Assembly (NCBI GenBank): GCA_013151915.1 | Contig: JAADHJ010000010.1 | Location: 39,807-103,806 of the forward strand | Source of the DNA: Deltaproteobacteria bacterium | Lineage (GTDB): Bacteria > BMS3Abin14 | Direction: 5' to 3' | Length of the DNA: 64,000 nucleotides | Shown: one piece after another, positions 35,749 to 44,279 of the stretch | How positions within the stretch are numbered: position 1 is the stretch's first letter | Layout: every line of letters begins with the position of its first letter | Made by a program: the position numbers and the translations under genes | The notes under the pieces: generated by a model | The model's input: only the letters and a program-made list of their open reading frames with translations | What the model was told of the DNA's origin: nothing | Database searches by the model: none

Positions 35749-35822
35749 CCGTCCAGGTGAAAACCGTTCTGTCGCATCGACTGTGACCTGCCTCCCGTCA
35801 GGGTGCGCAGGTAAACGTTCAC

Positions 35823-35850
35823 ATCATACTTTCCGGCGACGATTTGTCAA
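35823..35850 (-). promoter_or_regulatory. Sigma70 promoter of the rpiB-glyA-dCMP deaminase-nrdR operon
   Basis: On the minus strand TTGACA (35845-35850) and TATGAT (35823-35828) are 16 bp apart, a near-consensus match. The start would be near 35816, before the small frames and rpiB. A repeat copy begins within 6 bp upstream of the -35 box. Confidence 0.6.
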
Positions 35851-35855
35851 GCAAG

Positions 35856-36000
35856 GATGACTTCGCAAGGATGACTTCGCAAGTCATCCTTGCGCCCACT
35901 GAAGGGCGCGCAAATCGAAGATTTGTGAGGAAAGTGAAAATGACACTTTTCGCTTTCCGTTGAGTAAAAAGCTATTCATGGACTTTTTACGACCCTATTA
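35856..36000 (+). repeat. Multi-hairpin interspersed repeat, copy D
   Basis: A near-full copy whose first hairpin arm is duplicated (GATGACTTCGCAAG twice). It contains AAATCGAAGATTT, GAAAGTGAAAA...TTTTCGCTTTC and TGGACTTTTTACGACCCTAT. It is directly followed by copy E. Confidence 0.93.
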
Positions 36001-36003
36001 AAA

Positions 36004-36156
36004 TTGATGATTTCGTAAGAAGTCATCAACGCGCCCGGGAAGGGCGCCCAAATCAATGGCTTGCAGGGCAAGTTGTTGATTTGTGAGGAAAGTGAAAATG
36101 ACACTTTTCGCTTTCCGTTGAGTAAAAAGCCACGAATGGACTTTTTACGACCCTAC
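36004..36156 (+). repeat. Multi-hairpin interspersed repeat, copy E
   Basis: A full copy in the same orientation as D. It has the longer third hairpin (CAAATCAA...TTGATTTG) also present in the copy at 60814. Copies D and E fill the gap between the rpiB promoter and the RqcH gene; no gene is present. Confidence 0.93.
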
Positions 36157-36188
36157 AAATGATGGGATGAATATGATAATTTCCCGCC

Positions 36189-37850
36189 ATGGATTACCTT
36201 TCCCTGAGAGCCGCTGTCACCCAGGCCGCCCCGCGGCTGAGTGGAAAACGGGTGTCCGGCGTCCGCCGGACCGCAACGGGTGAAGTACTCCTTGCCTTTG
36301 GAGCGAGGAGGCACCTCCTCCTCTCCATCCGGGCGGACCGCCCGGGGTTGTTTCTCCCCCCAATGGGCTTCGAGGCAAAGGGTCCTGGCGGACCCTTCTC
36401 CGAACTCCTGGCCGCCCGAATAAACGGGGCGGCGCTGGCCTCAATGTCCTTGCCGGAAAAAGGGGACAGGATCGTGAGGATGGAGTTTTCCGCCGGGTGG
36501 CCCAAAAAGCGGGGAGAGACCTTCATCCTGGTCCTGGAGGTCATGGGACGCCACAGCAACCTTATCCTTCTGGACTCCGATGAAAGGATATTAGGCTCCC
36601 TTAAGCAGGTGCCTGTCGCCAGAAGCAGGGTCCGACCGGTTCTCCCAGGGCATAGATGGGTGCCCCCGCCTGCCAGGGACGGTTCAGCCATTGAGGAGAT
36701 TTCGGCCGAAAAACTGATCAAGAATCCCTATCCCGGGGTCCGCGAACTGTTGGAACTCGTGCGCGGTCTTTCGCCTGTAACCGCGCGATTGGCCGTATCA
36801 AGGGCCGCACGGGGCGGATCTGAGGAGCTGTCAACGGTCTTAAGGGAGATATCCGAACAGTCAACCGGGGAGTCGGGATGCCTGGCCCTGCAGGGGGACC
36901 GATGGAACCTTTTTCCCTTCCAGTTGGCCGACGAAGAGGCCGAATTAATCCGGCTATTCACGTCCTTCCCGGAGGCGGCGTGGGAATGGAAAGGGATGGC
37001 CGGACCCGACGAAGGATCCACTGATCCGAAACCCGTTGAAAATATGGCCGACCACCTGAAAAATGAGGCGGAAAAGATTCTGCGCAAACTGGCAATACTC
37101 GAAGACGAGGAGGACCGATGCCGGCGATACGGGGAGTCCAGGTTGAAAGCCGAGTCCATCCTGATCAATCTATCACGGATCCCCCGAGGCGCATCTCAGG
37201 TCACACTACCCTACCCTTCCGATGAAAATTCTTCCATCGAGATCGAGTTGGACCCATCTATTACCGCCCGGGCCAACGCGGACCGTCTGTTCTCCCGGGC
37301 AAAACGGCTCAAGCGAGGCCTTGAAGCCATAAAAAAGAAGAGGGCTGACATGGAATCGGCCCTGAAAAATATTGAGGAAGCCCGGCAGGCCTTTTACAAC
37401 GGCAACGTGGAACCGGCCGAAGAGCTCCTGAAAAGGATCCGCCCCCCGGAAACAGGCGGCAGGGCCGGACGCAAAAAACCCGGCAGTGGAAAATCAGGAA
37501 AACCCCCGGGCAGGCGCTACTGGAAGGACGGGTTCACCATCCTCGTAGGCAAAAGCGCAGCCGACAACGAGAGGGTAACCTTCGAGGCGGCTTCACCCCA
37601 CGACGTTTGGCTCCATGCGCGGGATTACCCCAGTTCACATGTTGTCATCCTCACCGAAAGACGGCGCCCCCCCGAGGAGGTAATCGTGGCGGCGGGCCGG
37701 CTGGCGGCAGCCAAAAGCGGCGCGAAAAAGGACTCAACGGTAGAGATCATGGTGACGGAGAGAAAATGGGTCCGGAAGGTCAAGGGAGGCAGGCCGGGCC
37801 AGGTCACGGTGGAACGGTTCCGGTCCATCCGGGTCAAGCCGGGGGGTTGA
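36189..37850 (+). CDS. rqcH: RqcH/NFACT family protein (Rqc2 homologue)
   Basis: The 553-residue protein has an NFACT-N domain (MDYLSLRAAVTQAAPRLSGK; ILVLEVMGRHSNLILLD), HhH and coiled-coil middle parts (about 280-400), a basic linker (RAGRKKPGSGKSGKPPGRRY) and a C-terminal NFACT-R domain (SPHDVWLHARDYPSSHVVI). Bacterial RqcH binds obstructed 50S subunits and adds C-terminal alanine tails to stalled chains. The Shine-Dalgarno is weak. It is a monocistronic plus-strand gene among minus-strand neighbours. Confidence 0.9.
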   Translation: MDYLSLRAAVTQAAPRLSGKRVSGVRRTATGEVLLAFGARRHLLLSIRADRPGLFLPPMGFEAKGPGGPFSELLAARINGAALASMSLPEKGDRIVRMEFSAGWPKKRGETFILVLEVMGRHSNLILLDSDERILGSLKQVPVARSRVRPVLPGHRWVPPPARDGSAIEEISAEKLIKNPYPGVRELLELVRGLSPVTARLAVSRAARGGSEELSTVLREISEQSTGESGCLALQGDRWNLFPFQLADEEAELIRLFTSFPEAAWEWKGMAGPDEGSTDPKPVENMADHLKNEAEKILRKLAILEDEEDRCRRYGESRLKAESILINLSRIPRGASQVTLPYPSDENSSIEIELDPSITARANADRLFSRAKRLKRGLEAIKKKRADMESALKNIEEARQAFYNGNVEPAEELLKRIRPPETGGRAGRKKPGSGKSGKPPGRRYWKDGFTILVGKSAADNERVTFEAASPHDVWLHARDYPSSHVVILTERRRPPEEVIVAAGRLAAAKSGAKKDSTVEIMVTERKWVRKVKGGRPGQVTVERFRSIRVKPGG

Positions 37851-37991
37851 AATCTTTCTTTCTCTCGCTCGCTCGTCATGCTACAAGCGCGACTCGCTAG
37901 AACGCGGAGCCCGCTGAGAAAACCCAAAACCAGTACTTGATGTTTCTTTAAACCAAATTCCTCCTCTGCGTACCATGCGACCTCTGCCTGT

Positions 37992-38008
37992 CCTGAGCCT
38001 GCCGAAGG
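37992..38008 (+). repeat. CCTGAGC...GAAGG palindromic element
   Basis: CCTGAGCCTGCCGAAGG lies in the 183-bp gap between the convergent RqcH and cation-efflux genes. Nothing else is recognised in that gap. Confidence 0.6.
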
Positions 38009-38033
38009 GCGAAAAACCTATCGCCCCGGTGCC

Positions 38034-38963
38034 TTACGACCGAAATTCACCTCTTGCCCGGACATCACGCTGCCGTGGCTCTCCATTTTCAGGCTCCATA
38101 TGAACCAGAACATCGAAGACGCGGCTGTCCCTCTCCAGGATCGACCTTTTCACCTCGGAGGCCACCTCATGGCCGCGATCTATCGTCATCTCCGGATCCA
38201 GGCCCAGATGGACCTCCACGGCGATGAGCCGGCCGACGTACCGCATCCTCAGGTTCCTGATGCTTCTCACATCGGGAATCTCCCGTATCATCCGGCTGAC
38301 GCGTTCCATAAAGTCCCCGGACGGCGCGGTATCGATGATCCTGAGAGCCGCATTCCACCCGATCTTCCCACCCATCCCGATGACGAGAAGGGCCACGAAG
38401 AAACCGACAAGAGGATCGGCCACCGCGAAAGCAGGATGTATGATGGCAAGGCTGACGGCCAGGAGCACACCCACGGAGGACAGGGCGTCGCTTCTGTGGT
38501 GCCAGGCGTTGGCAACAAGGGCGGGGCGTCCTTCACTTCTTGCCGTGCGCATGGTGATCCGATAGAGCCACTCCTTGCTTATGACGCTGAAAAGGGCGGC
38601 CGGGATGACAAACAGGGACGGACCCGTATCGGGGGGGTGCAGGAGGGCTCTGCCGGAGTCGTAGATGATCAGGATGCCGGCCAGGACGAGAATACTCCCA
38701 AGGGCCATCTCCACCAATATTTCCACTTTTCCATGCCCATAGTGGTGGCTCTCGTCAGTGGGCTTTGCACCGACAATGAGACCACCGATGAGTATGGCGT
38801 CGGTCATCAGGTCTGTCATGGAGTGGAGGCCGTCGGCCACAAGCGCACGGCTGTGGCCAAGAATGCCAAGGGTCAGTTTGAAAACGATGAGGACCACGTT
38901 GAGGATGGAGCCGATGACGGTAACCCGAAGACTGTCATCAAGGTGCTTGTGAGTGTCCGCCAT
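38034..38963 (-). CDS. Cation diffusion facilitator transporter
   Basis: The 309-residue protein has six membrane helices and the zinc-site motifs ADGLHSMTDLMTD in helix 2 and AWHHRSDALSS in helix 5. Its cytoplasmic C-terminal domain carries VEVHLGLDPEMTIDRGHEVA. CDF proteins export Zn, Fe, Mn or Co by proton antiport; the metal is not predictable. ATG at 38963 overlaps the stop of the thioesterase gene (TGATG). Confidence 0.92.
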   Translation of the reverse strand: MADTHKHLDDSLRVTVIGSILNVVLIVFKLTLGILGHSRALVADGLHSMTDLMTDAILIGGLIVGAKPTDESHHYGHGKVEILVEMALGSILVLAGILIIYDSGRALLHPPDTGPSLFVIPAALFSVISKEWLYRITMRTARSEGRPALVANAWHHRSDALSSVGVLLAVSLAIIHPAFAVADPLVGFFVALLVIGMGGKIGWNAALRIIDTAPSGDFMERVSRMIREIPDVRSIRNLRMRYVGRLIAVEVHLGLDPEMTIDRGHEVASEVKRSILERDSRVFDVLVHMEPENGEPRQRDVRARGEFRS

Positions 38964-39388
38964 CAGACCAGTATCGGCCCGCCGGCCAGATCCCTTATCT
39001 CTTCCGGAATGCGCCTCGGCCTTAAATTCCTGCCGACACAGACCACCGTCGTCCGTCCCTTAACCAGGAGGGTGTCGTCGGCAGACCGGAAAACCCTGTG
39101 GTCGAAGGTAACGGAGGTCTTCCCCACCCGGACCATATCTGTTTCGATCCTTATGAGGTCATCGTAGAAGCCGGGGGACCGGTAGTTTATTTCAGCACGG
39201 ACTACGGGAAATAAACATCCCTGATCATCGAACTGCTTTACGGAGTACCCCCGTAGGCGCAGGTATTCCGTGCGACCCCTCTCGAAGTACCTGAGATAGT
39301 TCCCATAATAGACGACACCGCCTGAATCGGTATCCTCGTAGCAGATCCGATAGTCAATTTTTGATGGGGTCGTAAAAAGTCCATCCAT
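38963..39388 (-). CDS. YbgC-like acyl-CoA thioesterase (hot-dog fold)
   Basis: The 141-residue protein carries the 4-hydroxybenzoyl-CoA thioesterase/YbgC signature YEDTDSGGVVYYGNYLRYFERGRTEYLR, with the catalytic Asp. The only in-frame ATG (39388) and its GGAG site lie inside the adjoining multi-hairpin repeat, so the first nine or so residues (MDGLFTTPS) are translated repeat sequence. Homologues act on acyl-CoA or acyl-ACP near the membrane. It is coupled to the CDF gene. Confidence 0.88.
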   Translation of the reverse strand: MDGLFTTPSKIDYRICYEDTDSGGVVYYGNYLRYFERGRTEYLRLRGYSVKQFDDQGCLFPVVRAEINYRSPGFYDDLIRIETDMVRVGKTSVTFDHRVFRSADDTLLVKGRTTVVCVGRNLRPRRIPEEIRDLAGGPILV

Positions 39389-39544
39389 GGCTTTTTACTC
39401 CACGGAAAGCGAAAAATGTCATTTTCACTTTCTCACAAATCTTCGATTTGAGCGCCCTTAAATGGGCGCTTTGATGACTTCTTGCAAAGTCATCATTTTT
39501 GATGGGGTCGTAAAAAGTCCATCCATGGCTTTTTACTCCACGGA
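39361..39544 (-). repeat. Multi-hairpin interspersed repeat, copy F plus a partial second unit
   Basis: 39361-39497 is a near-full copy in inverse orientation (GGGTCGTAAAAAGTCC ... GATGACTTCTTGCAAAGTCATC). 39500-39544 repeats the first 45 bp. It lies between pilQ and the thioesterase gene, and contributes the latter's start codon. Confidence 0.93.
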
Positions 39545-39546
39545 AT

Positions 39547-40800
39547 TCAATTGGGTGAGATCACCCTCGGTGTAATAAAGATCAGCAGTTCCCCATTGTC
39601 CCTGGTCTTTTCCTTACGCTTGAACGCCCCGCCAATGAGGGGGATATCCGCCAGAATCGGGACCCGACTTTCAACCTTTTTCTCGTTTTCCTGGAGGAGC
39701 CCCCCGATCACCACCGTTTCACCGTCCCGGACTCTGACCTGGGTCTGCGCCTCCCGGGTCTGAAGCGCGGGAACCGCATCCACTGTTCTGCTCCAGTCGG
39801 GCTCTGTCCTCTCGGCGGAGATCTTCATCACGATCTGGCCCTGGGATGTGACCTGGGGGGTGACGGTAAGCTTCAGGAATGCGTCGATATAATCCACCTT
39901 CGTGGTGCCAACCCCCTGCTGTTCACTGACGGTCTGGATCGGTATCTTGACCCCGGCCTGGATGGTGGCCTCGCCTCTGTCAAGTGTTGCTATCTTGGGC
40001 GTGGATATGATCTTGCCCCACCCCCTGTCCTCCATGGCGGTGAGCTGAAAATCGAGATTCAGTGACCCGTCGAGCCTGCCGAAGGAGAAACCGGCGCCCC
40101 CGAAGACCACTGGCTCAGCCGGTACATTCACCATGCTGTTGCCTGCTTCCGTGCCGAACACCTGAGTGACGTTGCTGCCCGACGTCCGCGTGTACTGGAA
40201 TCCCCACCGGACCCCGAGTTCCTTGGCGAAGTTTGTCGTGGTCTCTACGATACGGGCCTCGATCATGATCTGGGGAACGGGCTGGTCCAGGTCCTTAATC
40301 AGCGCCGCAATCCCCGCCATCTGTTGCTGGCTGTCGTAGATAAGCAGACTGTTTGTTCTTTCATCCGGGGTAATGGAACCGTCCTGGGATACGGCCTTTT
40401 CAAGGGTTTTGGCCAGTTCCACAGCCTTAAAATAGTCCAGGCGAAAAATCCGGCGTACCATGGTGTCGCCTTTAGCGACCATGTCCGCCCTGGATTCGAC
40501 CCTGAGGATGGATCCATCCTTTACCGCCCGAAGGTCGTTCATCCTCATGATGGAGTCGAGGATCTCCTCGAACCCGACCCCACGAAAACTCGCTGTTACG
40601 GTGCCTTTAACCCCGTCTCCGATAATGATATTAATCCCCTCCTGATCGCCCAGGAGGCGAAGGACATCTTTGACGTCCGCCTCCCTGAACTCCAGGTCGT
40701 AAGGGCCCGCCGCCCATGCCCATCCCACATACAGGAATAACAGGGCGAGGCAGCCTGTGAGGAGTTGAACGGCGGTTCTGGATCTTCCGGTTTTCTTCAT
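39547..40800 (-). CDS. pilQ: Type IV pilus secretin (PilQ/MshL-like)
   Basis: The 417-residue protein has a signal peptide (LLTGCLALLFLYVGWAWA) and a short N-domain (YDLEFREADVKDVLRLLGDQ) resembling secretin_N/STN. The secretin core has PQIMIEARIVETTTNFAKEL, KIISTPKIATLDRGEATIQAG, VRDGETVVIGGLLQE and VPILADIPLIGGAFKRK. It forms the outer-membrane pore for the pilus. It is short for PilQ and closer to MshL in size and context. ATG at 40800 has AAGGGG 8 nt upstream. Confidence 0.93.
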   Translation of the reverse strand: MKKTGRSRTAVQLLTGCLALLFLYVGWAWAAGPYDLEFREADVKDVLRLLGDQEGINIIIGDGVKGTVTASFRGVGFEEILDSIMRMNDLRAVKDGSILRVESRADMVAKGDTMVRRIFRLDYFKAVELAKTLEKAVSQDGSITPDERTNSLLIYDSQQQMAGIAALIKDLDQPVPQIMIEARIVETTTNFAKELGVRWGFQYTRTSGSNVTQVFGTEAGNSMVNVPAEPVVFGGAGFSFGRLDGSLNLDFQLTAMEDRGWGKIISTPKIATLDRGEATIQAGVKIPIQTVSEQQGVGTTKVDYIDAFLKLTVTPQVTSQGQIVMKISAERTEPDWSRTVDAVPALQTREAQTQVRVRDGETVVIGGLLQENEKKVESRVPILADIPLIGGAFKRKEKTRDNGELLIFITPRVISPN

Positions 40801-40813
40801 GGCTTTAACCCCT

Positions 40814-41215
40814 TCAGGGAAGACTGCTTTTGACGTTAAAAAGCGGTTTGAGAGGTATCTCAACGGAGCCGGCGGGTCCCTTGAGCAACACTGAGTTCTT
40901 CATTATTCTAAGAACTTTGCTACCTCTAATGCTGTCTCCTGGATGGACAACGACCCCGTTTAACACGGCAGCCGGTTTTCCCCCACCCATGATGACAGCC
41001 GTAAAAGAGATACCGCGATCGGACGGCCCCGACGATTCTCCGGGAACACTCAGGGAGACCTTGGGGATGAACGGATCGGGTCCCCAACTGACCGGTGATG
41101 GATTCTCCCTGAACCACTCCACATCCAGGTCGGAGAGAGAAGCACCGTGCGCTACGGCAGTCATGGAGAGCATGAAAAGCGTGACAGGAATAACCAGGAT
41201 CAATCCAGGTTTCAT
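40814..41215 (-). CDS. Pilus assembly protein (PilP/MshK-like)
   Basis: The 133-residue exported protein has a signal peptide (LILVIPVTLFMLSMTAVAHG). Its small C-terminal domain has ISFTAVIMGGGKPAAVLNGVVVHPGDSI, a GspC/PilP homology-region-like fold. Position between pilO and the secretin supports a role linking the inner-membrane complex to the secretin. ATG overlaps the pilO stop (TGATGA). Confidence 0.72.
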   Translation of the reverse strand: MKPGLILVIPVTLFMLSMTAVAHGASLSDLDVEWFRENPSPVSWGPDPFIPKVSLSVPGESSGPSDRGISFTAVIMGGGKPAAVLNGVVVHPGDSIRGSKVLRIMKNSVLLKGPAGSVEIPLKPLFNVKSSLP

Positions 41216-41808
41216 CACTCCTCCTTGAGAAGGTACGTCGAGGCCAGTATCTGGACCTGAACCTTCCTGTTATCCTGGTCGCCGCCGGTAATCTGGAGGT
41301 TGTCGACAAGGATCAGCCTGTCCATACTCTCCAGAGCCAACAGGTATTTCCCGATATTTATATATCTTCCCTCAACCTGAATTTTGAAAGACTGCCGGGT
41401 CAGGTTGGGGATATCCTCGGGGGGGTAGGGCATCAGGCTGAGAACTGAAACGCCGGCTCGGACTCCGGGCTGAGTAAGCTTTTCCAGCAGCCCGGAAATG
41501 TTTTCCCTGGTAGGCAGCATCCTTTTTGCGGCGTCCAGCCGTTCCTCCATAAGCCTGAAATTCTCCAACACGTCCTGTTCCATGGAGGCACGGATCTTCA
41601 TGTCCCCAACATTTGTGTGAAGTGAACGCACCTCTCCGGCCACCACATCCATCCTCTTCCTGGATGCCTCGATCCTCTCCTGTTTGGGCCCGATGTAGAA
41701 CCTCTGGAAGGGAAGGTAGATCACCATCATGGCCAGGATAAGGACCATGTAGCGGACCAGTTTCCACCTTCCGGGAAGGCGTGAAAGGACGTCTCGTACC
41801 TGGGTCAT
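41215..41808 (-). CDS. pilO: Pilus assembly protein PilO/MshJ-like
   Basis: The 197-residue protein has a short cytoplasmic N-terminus, one TM (YMVLILAMMVIYLPF), a coiled coil (about 45-95) and a ferredoxin-like domain (SFKIQVEGRYINIGKYLLAL, VDNLQITGG) typical of PilO. It pairs with PilN in the alignment complex. It follows pilN by 1 nt. Confidence 0.85.
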   Translation of the reverse strand: MTQVRDVLSRLPGRWKLVRYMVLILAMMVIYLPFQRFYIGPKQERIEASRKRMDVVAGEVRSLHTNVGDMKIRASMEQDVLENFRLMEERLDAAKRMLPTRENISGLLEKLTQPGVRAGVSVLSLMPYPPEDIPNLTRQSFKIQVEGRYINIGKYLLALESMDRLILVDNLQITGGDQDNRKVQVQILASTYLLKEE

Positions 41809-41809
41809 C

Positions 41810-42397
41810 TCAAAACCTCCCTGCAGTGGAGGAGAGGACGGCGTGGGCCTCGAAACTGTAGAGATCCTTGCCGCCCATTTTTGTGAGCCTGCTGTACTCC
41901 AGGCTCACCCCGGAAAAGTCCGGATGGTTTTCCAGGTAAAACAGGAACCGCGCCACCCATTTATTGGACAATGCCGTTCCGCGGAATACCAGTTTCCGGC
42001 CGGCTTCACTGCCGCTGCTGCTCAGGAAGTTCAGCCAGACGCCTTTCGGGACGATATACGTTGTCTGGGCAAGGACCCTTGACCAGAGAATTCTTCCCCG
42101 CACCAGACCTTCGAGCAGCTTTACCACTTTTCCGTCCTCGGCCTGTCTGGCCTGGATACTCTCGATCCTGCTGAGGACCTCTTTGGCCTTATCCTCCTCG
42201 AACAACAGCTGATTTTTCTGAAAATTCAGGCTGGCAATTCCTTCCTGGATGGCGATGAACCGCCTCTCATACATGACCCCGATGGTCACAAGACCGGTGA
42301 TGAAGAAAACCACCAGGAGGACCATGATCAGATTCCCTGACTGCAGGGTTTTCCCGGCCTTCACATTCCCAGGCAGAAGGTTGGTACGATATTTCAT
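41810..42397 (-). CDS. pilN: Pilus assembly protein PilN-like
   Basis: The 195-residue protein starts with the cytoplasmic PilM-binding type motif (YRTNLLPG; consensus I-N-L-L-P). It continues with a TM (LIMVLLVVFFITGLVTIGVMY), a coiled coil and a PilN fold with GVWLNFLSSSGSE and KLVFRGTALSNKWVARFL. It lies between pilM and pilO as in standard pilus operons. Confidence 0.88.
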   Translation of the reverse strand: MKYRTNLLPGNVKAGKTLQSGNLIMVLLVVFFITGLVTIGVMYERRFIAIQEGIASLNFQKNQLLFEEDKAKEVLSRIESIQARQAEDGKVVKLLEGLVRGRILWSRVLAQTTYIVPKGVWLNFLSSSGSEAGRKLVFRGTALSNKWVARFLFYLENHPDFSGVSLEYSRLTKMGGKDLYSFEAHAVLSSTAGRF

Positions 42398-42404
42398 CTC
42401 GATT

Positions 42405-43442
42405 TCACTCCTTCAGGGCCAGTCCCAGAGCTGTAACCAGCCTGCCGCCCTGGGAGACCACCATATCACTGTCCCTCACGCCACTGGATACCGGCAGATT
42501 CCCAAACGGGTTCAACACCTCGACAGGCAGCCCCAGCACATCCTGAAATGGACCCTCTACACCGGGCATCAGTGCCCCACCCCCGGTGAGCACAAGACGT
42601 TCCACAGGGCCTTCCTTGCGTTCCGCGACATAAAACCGGAGGGTCTGAAACACCTCATCGATAATGAGTTCCAGCGTGCCCCGAAAGGCCCGGACCATCT
42701 GCTCATCTCCGCCTTCCCCGGACGGGACACCCATTCGCTTATGTTTCTCCGCTTCCCACCAGGTAAGTCCCGTTGCCTGGGAGATCGCCTCGCTGATACT
42801 GTCGCCCCCTGAAGGGATCATGCGAAAAAACCTGACGGAACCGTCCTTCAGGATAATGAGGTTGGTCTGGGATGCGCCGAGGTCCACCAGTCCAATGGCG
42901 CCATCCGCGCTGCCTGAAGCCAGCAGACAGGAGATCTGGGCAAGCGTCGAAAACTCCAGTGACTGGACCTTGACTCCCATGTCCAGCAAACTCCTGCCGA
43001 GAAACTCAACGGGTCTTTTTTTGCAAACGGCAGCCAGATAGGCGTTCATTCTGTTCGGCCCGGCCACGACCTCACCCATCTCAATATAGTCGACTACCAT
43101 TTCCTCGACCGTCATGTCCCATTCCTTACGGATCTCCCAGATGATGGCGCTTTTCAGCTCCGCCGGGGGCATGGCTGGAAGCTTGCGGTAGGAAAGCCTC
43201 ACCATATCGTCCGGAAGAGAGACGTAGGCCTTTCCCCCCTTGATGCCGTGGATCTGGAGGGAAAGGGCGATATCCTCAAAAAGGTCGGGGCGCCATCCGT
43301 TCCCCTCAAAGGATCGTTTTTCCTTCGCTACAATCGCCCATGCGGCCAGGTTGGGATCTTTAGGCATCCCCTTCAGCTGAATGATTTTAAGATCCCTCCG
43401 ACCGATATCGATCCCCAGGACTTTTCCTGAACCGAGAAACAT
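42405..43442 (-). CDS. pilM: Pilus assembly ATPase-fold protein PilM
   Basis: The 345-residue actin/FtsA-like cytoplasmic protein has VLGIDIGRRDLKIIQLK (phosphate 1), AIGLVDLGASQTNLIILKDG (phosphate 2) and VERLVLTGGGALMPGVEG (adenosine motif). It binds the N-terminus of PilN and anchors the alignment complex inside the cell. Confidence 0.92.
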   Translation of the reverse strand: MFLGSGKVLGIDIGRRDLKIIQLKGMPKDPNLAAWAIVAKEKRSFEGNGWRPDLFEDIALSLQIHGIKGGKAYVSLPDDMVRLSYRKLPAMPPAELKSAIIWEIRKEWDMTVEEMVVDYIEMGEVVAGPNRMNAYLAAVCKKRPVEFLGRSLLDMGVKVQSLEFSTLAQISCLLASGSADGAIGLVDLGASQTNLIILKDGSVRFFRMIPSGGDSISEAISQATGLTWWEAEKHKRMGVPSGEGGDEQMVRAFRGTLELIIDEVFQTLRFYVAERKEGPVERLVLTGGGALMPGVEGPFQDVLGLPVEVLNPFGNLPVSSGVRDSDMVVSQGGRLVTALGLALKE

Positions 43443-43448
43443 GAAACG

Positions 43449-44279
43449 TTACCTCCCGACTGATCCGCTGCTGTCTCCGACACCTTTCCGAAGCTCCAGA
43501 CCGGCTATCTCATCCTCGATAAGCGAGACCCTTCTGCGGATCAGGGCCTCCTCCAGCCCCGGGCGGCGAGAGGGGTTGCCAAGGTACTTCCGGTAGGCTG
43601 CCACCGCCGCCTTTTTCCGTCCGGCAGCTTCGAGGACAATAGCAAGGTTTGCCTGCGCCACCGCATATCCCGGGACCAGGGTCAGGGCCTTTTCCAGGTC
43701 CCTCTCCGCCTCCTGGTATCTCTTCATTCTACGGAACACAACAGCTCTGTTATTCAGCGCTTCCGCGTAGCGGGGATTCTCCGCAAGGGAGCGATTATAT
43801 AAGGAGAGGGCCTCCTTGAGCTTCCCCTCCTTCCTGAGCACAACCGCCAGGTTGTTGGCTGTTTCAGCACGATTGCCCCCGGACAGCGCGAGGGCCTGCC
43901 TGTATTCCTTCTCCGCCGCGGAAAGATCCCCGATACGAAGGTACCGTTGAGCATCCATGTCCAGTTTTTTCGTACGGTCAATCGCAGGATTTGGATGGGG
44001 AGCGGCATTTTTCGCCGTCGGGACTGTTGTCGTCATTGCCGAAGGAATATTACGAGGCGTTGGGGTGCCGTCCTGTGTGGCCGCTCCCTTCGATAATATC
44101 CCCACCCTCCACGCCAGGACTCCCAGCGCCAGTATCCCCACCGTCACCGCCACGGCGATCAATATCGAGGAACCTTTTAGGGTTGTCCCGAGCTTATCCC
44201 TTCCGGACGGGGTCTTCTCGGGCAGGCCGGTGTCCGGTGTCCCCTGAACTTTCTTTAACGCGTCATGGATAATACTCAT
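43449..44279 (-). CDS. TPR protein (MshN-like)
   Basis: The 276-residue protein starts MSIIHDALKKVQ and has one TM (ILIAVAVTVGILALGVLAWRV), a Pro/Thr-rich linker and about four TPR units (RYLRIGDLSAAEKEYRQALA, NNLAVVLRKEGKLKEALSLY, NNRAVVFRRMKRYQEAERDL). The combination with the ExeA-like gene upstream matches mshM-mshN in MSHA pilus loci. ATG at 44279 overlaps the upstream stop as ATGA. Confidence 0.8.
   Translation of the reverse strand: MSIIHDALKKVQGTPDTGLPEKTPSGRDKLGTTLKGSSILIAVAVTVGILALGVLAWRVGILSKGAATQDGTPTPRNIPSAMTTTVPTAKNAAPHPNPAIDRTKKLDMDAQRYLRIGDLSAAEKEYRQALALSGGNRAETANNLAVVLRKEGKLKEALSLYNRSLAENPRYAEALNNRAVVFRRMKRYQEAERDLEKALTLVPGYAVAQANLAIVLEAAGRKKAAVAAYRKYLGNPSRRPGLEEALIRRRVSLIEDEIAGLELRKGVGDSSGSVGR

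Noticed and set aside
35856..36156. CRISPR-like array from two adjacent similar units
   Set aside because: The units are ~150 bp with internal hairpins, without short identical repeats and unique spacers, and no cas genes are nearby; they are two copies of the interspersed element.
36194..37168. Long minus-strand open frames opposite rqcH
   Set aside because: They are antisense shadows of a gene with clear NFACT domains and have no ribosome-binding site or recognisable domain.
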